NCBI RefSeq assembly: GCF_009388985.1
Contig: NZ_CP036422.1
Location: 1,812,501 to 1,876,500, forward strand
Source of the DNA: Halioglobus maricola
Lineage (GTDB): Bacteria; Pseudomonadota; Gammaproteobacteria; Pseudomonadales; Halieaceae
Length of the DNA: 64,000 nt
Direction: 5' to 3'
Both the position numbers and the translations under genes were made by a program. Each line of letters starts with the position of its first letter. Within the stretch, counting starts at the first letter, position 1. The notes beneath the pieces are model-generated. The model was not told the origin of the DNA and made no database searches. It saw only the letters and a list, made by a program, of their open reading frames with translations. Below, piece after piece: positions 53,022 through 60,749 of the stretch.

Positions 53022-54383
53022 ATGTTGCAGAAAAAAACCCTGGCAGCCCTTGGCCTGAGCACATTGCTCTCTGGCGCTGCTTTAGCTGCGGTTTCCCCCG
53101 AGGAAGCTGCGCGTCTGGGGCAGGACCTGACCCCCATGGGCGCGGAAGCCGCTGGCAACGCCGACGGCTCCATCGGTGCCTGGAACCCCGCCGGTTCGCC
53201 GATCCCTGCGGGCTTCGTCGAGGGCTCTGATAATTACATCGATGCCTACCCTGAGGATGAGGTGCAGTTCACCATTGATGTGAACAATTACAAAGAGTAC
53301 GCCGCGAACCTCACCGAGGGTACGATCGCGATGTTCGAGAAACTGGGCGCTGACGGTTTCAAGATGGATGTCTATCAGTCCCGACGCGACTTTGTGACGC
53401 CGGACTGGGTGTATAACAACACCAAGAAGAACGCGACAGGGGCTACTCTGGAAGACGGTGGTCAGCGTGTCGCTAACGCCTATCCCGGCGTGCCGTTTCC
53501 TCTGCCCCAGAGCGGTCTGGAAGTGCTGTGGAATCACCTGACGCGTTATCTCACAGACCACTCGGTCACGTACGATACCTATTATGTGAGCTCTAACGGT
53601 AAGCCGATCCTGTCGACAACCGGGTTTATGACCAATGTCATGCCCATGTATGTGACGCCCGATCGCATCATGGACGACACTCCCTGGCTGAAACTGCGGA
53701 TTAACTACAAGGCTCCGGCGCGCCGCGCGGGTGAAATCCTGCTCGTTCACGAACCCGGTGCTGACTTCACCAAGGGCAAAGGTCGCAAAGCGTGGCAGTA
53801 TCTGACTGGACAGCGCCGCGTACGACTGGCGCCAGCCGTGAATTTTGATACGCCAAACCCCGGTGTTGCAGGCACTTCTACCTACGACGACTCTTTTATC
53901 ATCAACGGTTCTCCCGAGCGTTTCGACTGGAAACTGGTTGGCAAAAAAGAGATGTACGTGCCTTACAATTGCTATGACTTTGTTTTCCAGACCGAAGTGA
54001 AAGATACGCTGGGCGAGAAGTTTCTTGATCCCTCGGTCATTCGCTGGGAGAAACACCGTGTCTGGGTGATCGAGGCCGATCTGAAAGATGGCAATCGTCA
54101 CCTGTACTCGAAGCGTCGTTTCTACATCGACGAGGACAGCTGGCAAGGTCTGGCGGCAGAGAACTACGACGGCCAGGGTAATATGTGGCGTGTTCAGTAC
54201 GCCTATGGTGCGAACCTGTACGACATCAAGTCGAACTACCATTTTGCATATGGTGCCTACGACTTGCTGCAGGGCATCTATAATATTAATACCAAGCCGG
54301 CCCCCGGTGGCTTCAAGAACGGCGTGAGCCAGAACGACAAGTACTTCACTCCCAAGGGCATGGCCCGCGGCGGTGTACGTTAA
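53022..54383 (+). CDS. DUF1329 envelope protein
   Basis: 453 residues from ATG at 53022 (GAGG 8 bases upstream). The signal peptide ends SGAALAA. The family blocks SPEEAARLGQDLTPMGAEAAGNADGSIGAW, QSRRDFVTPDWVYNNTKKNA, GRKAWQYLTGQRRVRLAP and HRVWVIEADLKDGNRHLYSKRRFYIDED are typical; the last looks like the LolB/LppX-like lipid-binding strand pattern reported for related folds. It lies 46 bases after DUF1302 and ends at a strong terminator. It probably works with DUF1302 at the outer membrane, perhaps as a periplasmic carrier for a hydrophobic ligand. Confidence 0.88.
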   Translation: MLQKKTLAALGLSTLLSGAALAAVSPEEAARLGQDLTPMGAEAAGNADGSIGAWNPAGSPIPAGFVEGSDNYIDAYPEDEVQFTIDVNNYKEYAANLTEGTIAMFEKLGADGFKMDVYQSRRDFVTPDWVYNNTKKNATGATLEDGGQRVANAYPGVPFPLPQSGLEVLWNHLTRYLTDHSVTYDTYYVSSNGKPILSTTGFMTNVMPMYVTPDRIMDDTPWLKLRINYKAPARRAGEILLVHEPGADFTKGKGRKAWQYLTGQRRVRLAPAVNFDTPNPGVAGTSTYDDSFIINGSPERFDWKLVGKKEMYVPYNCYDFVFQTEVKDTLGEKFLDPSVIRWEKHRVWVIEADLKDGNRHLYSKRRFYIDEDSWQGLAAENYDGQGNMWRVQYAYGANLYDIKSNYHFAYGAYDLLQGIYNINTKPAPGGFKNGVSQNDKYFTPKGMARGGVR

Positions 54384-54400
54384 GTTGGTCTAGCCAGAAG

Positions 54401-54431
54401 GGGTGCCGCTTGTTGCGGCACCCTTTTTTTT
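54401..54431 (+). terminator. Rho-independent terminator between DUF1329 and YCF48 genes
   Basis: GGGTGCCGC (54401-54409) pairs perfectly with GCGGCACCC (54415-54423) around TTGTT and is followed by eight T (54424-54431). It lies 17 bases after the DUF1329 stop and 31 bases before the YCF48 gene start. It would lower transcription of the downstream YCF48-RND genes or require them to have their own promoter. Confidence 0.95.
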
Positions 54432-54462
54432 GTATGGCACAAGAATAAACGGAAGTACCGAG

Positions 54463-55545
54463 ATGGGAATAAAACGAGTACTGCTGGGCTGTCTGATGGC
54501 TCTCTCGATTACGCCGCTGTCTGGCGCCTGGGCCAAAACCTACGACGTCCTTGAATTACCTGCGGTCAAGAGTGAACTGGCTGCCAAGTCATTGATTTTC
54601 GCGGTGCGTGAGTATCACGGAACCTATTATGCCACCGGCCATCGCGGCCATATCCTCTTTTCAGAAGACGGTGGCGATACCTGGAACCAGGCCGAAGTGC
54701 CTGTTCGTAGCACGATTCTCGACATTCACTTTCCGACGCCCGAGCTGGGCTGGGCGGTGGGTCACGAGGGCGTCATCCTGCACTCGACCGACGCAGGTCG
54801 CAGTTGGGTAAAGCAATATGACGGTTTGCGCTATGGCGCCGAGGGCCTGGCTTTTTACGAAGAATTGGCGCAACAGAATCCCGACAACGATCTCTACCCC
54901 TACCTGATGGAGGAAATGCAGTTCGCCGTCGACCAGGGCGCAGACAAACCCCTTTTCAAAGTCTACTTCCACAATGAAAACTACGGTCACGCACTGGGCG
55001 CGTACGGCATGATCCTGCGCACAGAAGACGGCGGCAAAAACTGGATGCATGTGCTGCACAGTATGGAGAATGACTCCTTCTATCATGTCTTCGATTTTGC
55101 TCCGTTGCCGGAGCAGGGCCAGTTTTTCCTGGCCGGCGAAGCGGGGCTGTTCATGATCGGCGATGCAGTGGCCCAGACGGGCACTCTGGTCGAGAACATA
55201 CCCTGGGAAGGCAGCTTTTTTACGGCCTCCGCCGCACCGGATGGCACCATTGTCCTTGGCGGTCTGCGCGGTCGCATGTTCCGCACAGCTGACGCGGGCG
55301 AGAGCTGGCTCGAGGTAGAGAAGCCGCCGGGAAGCTCGCTGGTGGATTCGGTGCTCATGAAAGATGGCCGTATGGTGTTCGCCGGTATCGCGGGCGACAT
55401 TGTGTTCAGCACCGACAATGGCCTCACATTCAACTACCTGCCGGTGCGGCCTCAGGGCCGTATTTACTCCATCGAAGAGGGGCCGGAAGGCTCACTGTTC
55501 GTGGGTGGCCCGGCGGGCATTCAAAAACTTACGCTGCCGCAATAA
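54463..55545 (+). CDS. YCF48/BNR-repeat periplasmic beta-propeller protein
   Basis: 360 residues from ATG at 54463 with GGAAG 8 bases upstream; the signal peptide ends SGAWA. Repeats of about 45 residues recur with the Asp-box-like xSxDGGxTW pattern: FSEDGGDTWNQ, HSTDAGRSWVK, RTEDGGKNWMH, RTADAGESWLE, FSTDNGLTFN. This is a multi-bladed propeller related to the photosystem assembly factor HCF136/Ycf48, here in a non-photosynthetic setting. It lies between DUF1329 and the RND permease and is a likely periplasmic partner of the permease, by inference from the conserved neighbourhood. Confidence 0.9.
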   Translation: MGIKRVLLGCLMALSITPLSGAWAKTYDVLELPAVKSELAAKSLIFAVREYHGTYYATGHRGHILFSEDGGDTWNQAEVPVRSTILDIHFPTPELGWAVGHEGVILHSTDAGRSWVKQYDGLRYGAEGLAFYEELAQQNPDNDLYPYLMEEMQFAVDQGADKPLFKVYFHNENYGHALGAYGMILRTEDGGKNWMHVLHSMENDSFYHVFDFAPLPEQGQFFLAGEAGLFMIGDAVAQTGTLVENIPWEGSFFTASAAPDGTIVLGGLRGRMFRTADAGESWLEVEKPPGSSLVDSVLMKDGRMVFAGIAGDIVFSTDNGLTFNYLPVRPQGRIYSIEEGPEGSLFVGGPAGIQKLTLPQ

Positions 55546-55569
55546 TCAAGCAAGACCGGAGAGTTAGAC

Positions 55570-57960
55570 ATGGCGCACGCTGAAAATTCAGATCTGCCGA
55601 TTATTTCGGATCTCAGCGAATTTGATTTCAATTCGGGTACATTCCTCGAGAAGCTGGTATTCAATCACCGGGCTGTGGTGATGGCGCTGTGCGCTCTCGT
55701 CACGGTGGTGCTCGGTTTTTTTGCTGTCCAGATTGAGCTTAAAGCGGGTTTTGAAAAGACCCTGCCCAAGGCTCATGAATATGTCATCAATTACCAGGAA
55801 AACAAGGAAGACCTGAAGGGGTTGGGCAACAATCTGCGCATCGTGGTCGCGGTTGAAGAGGGTACGATTTTCACCAGGGAGAATCTCAAGTTCCTGGAGG
55901 AAGTGAACGATGCGATCTTCTTTATCCCCGGCGTAGACCGCAACGGGATGAAGTCGCTGTTTACCCCGAACACTCGCTGGCGCGTGGTGACGGAGCTGGG
56001 CTTCGAAGGCGGCCCGGTTATTCCCGGCAATTTCGATGGCTCAGATGCGTCCATCGCTGAGGTAAAACGCAATATATTGCGCGCGGGCGTCGGCGGCGAC
56101 CTGGTGGCCAACGACGAAAAATCCGCGGCGATCATCGTACCCCTACTGGACAAGAATCCCGAGACCGGCGAGCGTCTTGACTATACCGAGCTCAGTGACA
56201 AACTCGAGGATATCCGCGCCAAGTACACCGAAGGACACGACGATCGCTCTATTCACATCATCGGCTTCGCCAAGCTGATCGGTGATCTTATTGACGGCTT
56301 GTTTTCGGTGATGATGTTCTTCGCCATTGCCGTGGTGATCGCAACGGTGCTGTTGTACTGGTACACCCGTTGTCTGCGCTCTACGGTCATGGTAATTGCC
56401 TGCACCCTGGTGGCTGTTGTCTGGCAGTTGGGCATTCTGACAATGCTCGGCTATGAGCTCGATCCGTTCTCGATTCTCGTGCCGTTCCTGATCTTCGCTA
56501 TCGGTGTGTCACATGGTGCCCAGAAGCTCAATGGCGTACTGCAGGACATTGGCCGTGGCACGCATCGCTATATCGCTGCCCGTTACACCTTCCGTCGCTT
56601 GTTCCTGGCGGGTGTGACAGCGCTGCTATCTGATGGTGTCGGTTTTGCGGTGATGATGATTATCCAGATTCAGGTGATCCAGGACCTCGCAGTGACCGCG
56701 AGCATCGGTGTGTTGGTGTTGATTTTCACCAACCTGATTCTGATTCCGATCGTGTTGTCGTACACCGGAGTGGGGAAAACTTGCGCCGAGCGCGCCTCCC
56801 ATCCGCCCAAGTCCATCGAAGATATGCATATCCTCTGGCGCTTCCTGCTGCAGTTCACTCACAGGGGGCCAGCTGCTGCAGCGATCGGCCTCAGTGTCGT
56901 GCTGGCAATAGTCGGTATTTTTGTGGCAATGGATCTGCAGATTGGCGACCTCGATAAGGGCGCTCCCGAACTGAGACCAGATTCTCGTTATAACCAGGAC
57001 GTGGCCTTCATGATCGAGAACTACTCGGTCAGTACGGATGTGTTCGCGGTCATTATCAAGACCCCACCCGATGGTTGTATTGATCATGAGGGGCTTAGCC
57101 TTGCCAATGAACTCGAATGGCGCCTGCGGCAGGTGGAGGGCGTGGAAGATGTCCGTGGCCTGAATGTGCGCACCCGTGAAATCATGATGGGTATCAATGA
57201 GGGCTTCCCCAAATGGCAATCGCTATTCCGCAACCAGGACACGGTGAATTATGCGGTGAGCGAGTTGGTGACACTGGAATATGTGGACCCGGCCTGTTCT
57301 ATATGGCCCATGCTGATCTACCTCGCGGATCACAAGGCGGCCACGCTGGAGCGGGTTGTTGACGCTCTGGAGCAATTCAACGCCGATTGGGGAGACGTCG
57401 AGAAGATCGAATTCATGGGTGCAGCGGGCAGCTCAGGGTTTGAGGCAGCGACCAATATTGTGGTCAAGAAAGCGAATCGTGAGATGCTGTTCTATGTCTA
57501 CGGCGCAGTGACCCTGCTGTGTCTGCTGACATTCCGCTCTATTCCTGGCGTGATTTGTGCGGTCTTGCCGCTGATGCTGACATCCATTCTTTGCGAAGCG
57601 CTGATGGTGTGGCTGGGCATCGGGGTGAAGGTAGCGACCCTGCCGGTGATTGCGCTCGGGGTGGGGATAGGGGTGGACTACGCCCTATACGTGTTAACGG
57701 TGATACTGGCGAAAGAGAAACAGGGCATGGACCTGACAACCGCCTATTACGAAACGCTGAACTTTACCGGACGGGTCGTAGCGCTGATTGGCGTGACTCT
57801 GGCTGCCGGCGTAATTACCTGGGTGATGTCGCCCATCAAGTTCCAGGCAGACATGGGTATCCTGCTCACATTCATGTTTATCTGGAATATGTTCGGTGCG
57901 TTGATTCTGATGCCGGCGTTGGCCTGTTTCCTGGTGAAGCCTAAAACCGAAAACGCCTGA
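55570..57960 (+). CDS. RND superfamily (MMPL/HpnN-like) permease
   Basis: 796 residues, about 12 membrane helices in two repeats. Helix 1 (VVMALCALVTVVLGFFAV) is followed by a large periplasmic domain, then LFSVMMFFAIAVVIATVLLYWY and following helices with FAIGVSHGAQKLNG, and in the second half LFYVYGAVTLLCLLTF and GVGIGVDYALYVLTV. The second half keeps the Asp-Tyr pair typical of proton-driven MmpL/RND transporters, while the first half has Ser-His. It follows the propeller gene by 24 bases. A terminator follows the gene. Transport of a hydrophobic substrate across the envelope is inferred from family and neighbours. Confidence 0.9.
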   Translation: MAHAENSDLPIISDLSEFDFNSGTFLEKLVFNHRAVVMALCALVTVVLGFFAVQIELKAGFEKTLPKAHEYVINYQENKEDLKGLGNNLRIVVAVEEGTIFTRENLKFLEEVNDAIFFIPGVDRNGMKSLFTPNTRWRVVTELGFEGGPVIPGNFDGSDASIAEVKRNILRAGVGGDLVANDEKSAAIIVPLLDKNPETGERLDYTELSDKLEDIRAKYTEGHDDRSIHIIGFAKLIGDLIDGLFSVMMFFAIAVVIATVLLYWYTRCLRSTVMVIACTLVAVVWQLGILTMLGYELDPFSILVPFLIFAIGVSHGAQKLNGVLQDIGRGTHRYIAARYTFRRLFLAGVTALLSDGVGFAVMMIIQIQVIQDLAVTASIGVLVLIFTNLILIPIVLSYTGVGKTCAERASHPPKSIEDMHILWRFLLQFTHRGPAAAAIGLSVVLAIVGIFVAMDLQIGDLDKGAPELRPDSRYNQDVAFMIENYSVSTDVFAVIIKTPPDGCIDHEGLSLANELEWRLRQVEGVEDVRGLNVRTREIMMGINEGFPKWQSLFRNQDTVNYAVSELVTLEYVDPACSIWPMLIYLADHKAATLERVVDALEQFNADWGDVEKIEFMGAAGSSGFEAATNIVVKKANREMLFYVYGAVTLLCLLTFRSIPGVICAVLPLMLTSILCEALMVWLGIGVKVATLPVIALGVGIGVDYALYVLTVILAKEKQGMDLTTAYYETLNFTGRVVALIGVTLAAGVITWVMSPIKFQADMGILLTFMFIWNMFGALILMPALACFLVKPKTENA

Positions 57961-57978
57961 TAGCTGAGGCAGTAAATG

Positions 57979-58012
57979 ACGGCCACGGGGTGACTCGCTG
58001 GCCGTTTTTTTT
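57979..58012 (+). terminator. Rho-independent terminator after the RND gene
   Basis: ACGGCCA (57979-57985) pairs with TGGCCGT (57999-58005) around a 13-base loop and is followed by a run of eight T (58005-58012). The next gene's AGGAGG ribosome site begins directly after the T-run, so the lipoprotein gene is separated from the RND gene only by this hairpin. Confidence 0.85.
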
Positions 58013-58024
58013 AGGAGGTATAGC

Positions 58025-58672
58025 GTGTCATTTTCGAGAATGATTATTCAATTGTCTGCACTTTCGTTGGCACTGGCTGTGCTGCCCGCGTGCACAACAC
58101 CGACTATCAGCGAGGAAGTCGCGACGGAATTTGCAGCAGAGGGCCTGGTTGTCATCAAGAACAGTGGATTTGATGAGGCCTATGTTTTGCCCGGGGCAGG
58201 TTTGCCCGAGTATAGCGAGGTCGATTTTGATCCGCTGGATGTCAGTCGTCTCGAGGTAACCCAGACGGCAGTAGCCGGGACAGTTCGGAGCCAGTGGCAA
58301 ATGACCCCCGAGCGAGAACGCCATCTGCTCGAATCGTGGCAGGGTGCAGCCGCAAGGGCCTTTGACGATTATCCCAGAGCAGGAGCGAGAGCGGGCCTGA
58401 TCGTTGAGGCCGCACTGTTGCAAGTGGCGCCCGGGCGCGGCGTGTCCAGCGAAACTGCGGCGAGTGGTTCGCCGATCTACGGTACATCGGATGTCGTGGA
58501 TATTTCTGTGGAATTCCGCCTGCTTGATGCGGATACGGGGCAGTTACTTGGCGTGGTCCGAGATCGGAGGACGGTGGCCTCGCTGCAGTGGGGTAGAGCG
58601 GCCGGCACTGATCTTGCCGGCCTGTTCAATGCGTGGGCTGGGCTGCTCCACACCCGTGTCTCAGGGCGCTGA
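58025..58672 (+). CDS. DUF3313-like lipoprotein
   Basis: 215 residues from GTG at 58025, with AGGAGG 7-10 bases upstream. The lipobox is VLPACT (Cys23). The sequence pattern of YSEVDFDPLDVSRLEV, MTPERERHLLESWQGAAARAF and VVDISVEFRLLDADTGQLLGVVRDRRT is that of DUF3313 envelope lipoproteins, about the normal size. The terminator directly upstream leaves it at reduced or separate expression. The ABC-transporter-like C-terminal duplication of a related domain is not seen. Function unknown; it may belong to the RND system. Confidence 0.78.
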   Translation: MSFSRMIIQLSALSLALAVLPACTTPTISEEVATEFAAEGLVVIKNSGFDEAYVLPGAGLPEYSEVDFDPLDVSRLEVTQTAVAGTVRSQWQMTPERERHLLESWQGAAARAFDDYPRAGARAGLIVEAALLQVAPGRGVSSETAASGSPIYGTSDVVDISVEFRLLDADTGQLLGVVRDRRTVASLQWGRAAGTDLAGLFNAWAGLLHTRVSGR

Positions 58673-58683
58673 GCCGGGCCTCG

Positions 58684-58797
58684 TTACTTACCGTAGCGAT
58701 CCGAACCCAGGTCGGCTTCAACGTGGCTGTTACCACACTTCTCTTGTATGAGGCCCAGTGCCAGTACGACTGCGCTAATAGATACAATATAAGTCAT
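58684..58797 (-). CDS. Small membrane protein of 37 residues (candidate)
   Basis: I read this frame directly: ATG at 58795-58797, stop TAA at 58684-58686, 37 residues. The N-terminal hydrophobic stretch TYIVSISAVVLALGLIQ (residues 2-18) is long enough to cross the membrane; the rest is hydrophilic (EKCGNSHVEADLGSDRYGK) with one cysteine. A strong ribosome site GAGAGGAATTGGAC precedes the ATG. The gene lies in a 260-base gap opposite the LysR gene and converges with the DUF3313 gene, 11 bases apart. No homologue is known to me. The reading frame, site and position support it, but coding is not proven. Confidence 0.5.
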   Translation of the reverse strand: MTYIVSISAVVLALGLIQEKCGNSHVEADLGSDRYGK

Positions 58798-58898
58798 GTC
58801 CAATTCCTCTCGATTTGAGCCGGGGCTAAGCGCCGGCCTTGGTACCTAATGTATGTCCGCTTGATATATTCCTCAAATGGCATATATTCATCTAAATC

Positions 58899-58913
58899 AT
58901 GAATTATATTCAT
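58899..58913. promoter_or_regulatory. LysR-type dyad upstream of the LysR gene
   Basis: ATGAA-TTATA-TTCAT is a perfect inverted repeat of 5-5-5 bases, containing T-N11-A (58900 and 58912). It lies 19 bases before the LysR ATG and about 100 bases upstream of the small open frame on the other strand. The surrounding 58860-58920 is AT-rich and repeats ATATTC. It is a fitting LysR autoregulatory and divergent operator. Confidence 0.6.
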
Positions 58914-58932
58914 CAAGTGGCGAGTGCAGCGC

Positions 58933-59919
58933 ATGAATATCAGCGATCTGGGTAAGTTGGACCTCAATCTACTGGTAGCTCTGGAAGCGCTGATTGAGGA
59001 GCGCAGCGTGTCGAGGGCAGCGGAGCGCCTCTTTGTCACCCAATCGGCGATGAGCAAGACCCTGGGGCGGCTCAGGGAGTTGTTTGACGACCCTCTGTTC
59101 GTGCGTCGCGGCAGCGGGATGATTCCCACGCCCAGGGCGGAGCAACTCGCCCTGCGATTGCCCGGCGTATTGCAGGCAGTGCAAGCCATGGTCCAGCCCC
59201 TCGAGTTTGACCCGATGGCTTACGATGGGGAGATGAACCTGCTGGTGCAGGGGCATATGGGGGCCTGGTTCGTGCCGCCGCTGGTGCGCCTGCTGCGCGA
59301 GCGCGCGCCGCTGATGCGGATCAACACCATCTCCGGTGATGAGGCACCGTTTGAAAAATTGGCCGAGGGTAGTCTCGATCTGGTGTTTCAAATTGAACGG
59401 CTGTCGTACCCGGACGACCTGGAACTCACGACACTCGGTGTGGCCGAGCCGGTGTTACTGGCCCGCAAGGAGCATCCTCTCGTGGGGCGGAAGATCGGTC
59501 CCGAAGAACTGCTGGCCTATCCCCTGGTGAGCCTGCTGTCGACCGATATTGCCGGAATGCGGTTTTATGAGGGTGCCAGTAGCGAGCTACTGGAAATTCA
59601 GCGGCAGCATACACCCCAGTATAATACCGACGACCTGCAGACGGCTTTGGAGATACTTCGAACAACAGATTGCCTGTTTCCTGCCCCTCCGATGTTCGCG
59701 ACCCAATTCGATCTCGACCGGCATGTCGTCGCACTGCCTGTTGTGGGTATGGAGGAGCTGAGTATTCGCTATGTCGCTGTGCGCCATCGGCGAGTTCAGG
59801 GTTCGCCGGTGCACGATTTTGTCTACGCGCTTGTGTTGGAACTGGTGGAGAGCTTTCGAGCGACGCTGGGTCTGCCGACACTGCATGCGCTGCGCGAAGA
59901 GCGCGGTCTGGCCTACTGA
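58933..59919 (+). CDS. LysR family transcriptional regulator
   Basis: 328 residues from ATG at 58933; a GTG nine bases upstream is possible. The winged HTH is LDLNLLVALEALIEERSVSRAAERLFVTQSAMSKTLGRLRELFDDPLFVRRG (residues about 8-60), of the NodD/LinR/PcpR-like kind, and the effector domain includes MNLLVQGHMGAWFVPPLVRLL and SLDLVFQIERL. No divergent enzyme gene is present; the small open frame at 58684-58797 is the nearest divergent candidate target. The target is not known. Confidence 0.9.
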   Translation: MNISDLGKLDLNLLVALEALIEERSVSRAAERLFVTQSAMSKTLGRLRELFDDPLFVRRGSGMIPTPRAEQLALRLPGVLQAVQAMVQPLEFDPMAYDGEMNLLVQGHMGAWFVPPLVRLLRERAPLMRINTISGDEAPFEKLAEGSLDLVFQIERLSYPDDLELTTLGVAEPVLLARKEHPLVGRKIGPEELLAYPLVSLLSTDIAGMRFYEGASSELLEIQRQHTPQYNTDDLQTALEILRTTDCLFPAPPMFATQFDLDRHVVALPVVGMEELSIRYVAVRHRRVQGSPVHDFVYALVLELVESFRATLGLPTLHALREERGLAY

Positions 59920-59981
59920 GTGCGGCTGCAAACTGGTATGCTCAGGGTTCGCTCAAATCTCACTCCAATAAGGATAAAAGC

Positions 59982-60749
59982 GTGCTAAAAGAGAGACTGA
60001 CAGCGTTGTTGCTGGTGGCACTTGCCGCCTATGCTGGCAACGCGCCAGGGCAGGATGTCGACGCCAGCCTCGACGTTGTTGCTGAGACCAACCGCAGTGC
60101 CGAACGCTCCCAGCAAAAGGTCGATGAACTCTCCAGAGAGACCCGCATTCTGCTGGAGGAATATCGCAGCCTGCGCGAGAGTTCCGAATATCAGCAGGCT
60201 TATACTCGCGAGCTGGAGCAGCTGGACGCAGCGCAACAAGCGCAGATTGAGTCACTCAATCGCCAGATCGCGCAAGCCCGTATCACCCGCCAGCGTATTT
60301 TGCCCTTGATGCGTAGCATGGCCGACGCGCTGGAAAAGTTCGTAGTGCTCGACCTGCCATTCCACCAGGAGGAACGCGTGGCTGGCGTGTTGCAGCTCAA
60401 GCAGCGGCTCGACAATCCAGGGCTGTCGGTGGCGGCGCGTTTTCGGCTGCTGCTGGAGGCCTACCAGCTTGAACAGGACTATGGGAGCACCGTGGAAGCC
60501 TGGCGCGGGGCATTGCAGCGCGACGGCGACGAACTCTCGGTTGAATATCTGCGGCTGGGGCGGGCGGCGCTTTACTACCAGACCCTCGATCGTCAGCGCG
60601 CGGCCTACTGGGATACATCTCAGCAGGGCTGGGTAAATCTCGATGAAAGTCACCAGCGGAGTATTGCCCAGGCGATGCGAGTGGCCCGTAGTCAGGCGGC
60701 ACCGGAGTTGCTTGAGCTGCCGCTGCAAATGACCGGGGGCGCGCAATGA
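59982..60749 (+). CDS. DUF3450 periplasmic coiled-coil protein
   Basis: 255 residues from GTG at 59982 (AGGAT 7 bases upstream); a longer open frame to 59670 runs through the LysR gene. The signal peptide ends NAPGQ. A long coiled coil (SAERSQQKVDELSRETRILLEEYRSLRE) leads into the family region LVLDLPFHQEERVAGVLQLKQRL-like segment and WRGALQRDGDELSVEYLRLGRAALYYQ. In Vibrio cholerae the same family gene precedes the ttpC-exbB2-exbD2-tonB2 cluster. It overlaps the next start by 4 bases. It probably helps assemble or tune the TonB2 complex. Confidence 0.88.
   Translation: MLKERLTALLLVALAAYAGNAPGQDVDASLDVVAETNRSAERSQQKVDELSRETRILLEEYRSLRESSEYQQAYTRELEQLDAAQQAQIESLNRQIAQARITRQRILPLMRSMADALEKFVVLDLPFHQEERVAGVLQLKQRLDNPGLSVAARFRLLLEAYQLEQDYGSTVEAWRGALQRDGDELSVEYLRLGRAALYYQTLDRQRAAYWDTSQQGWVNLDESHQRSIAQAMRVARSQAAPELLELPLQMTGGAQ

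Noticed and set aside
53082..54242. 386-codon open frame opposite the DUF1329 gene
   Set aside because: An antisense shadow in GC-rich coding DNA; no start site and no recognisable protein.
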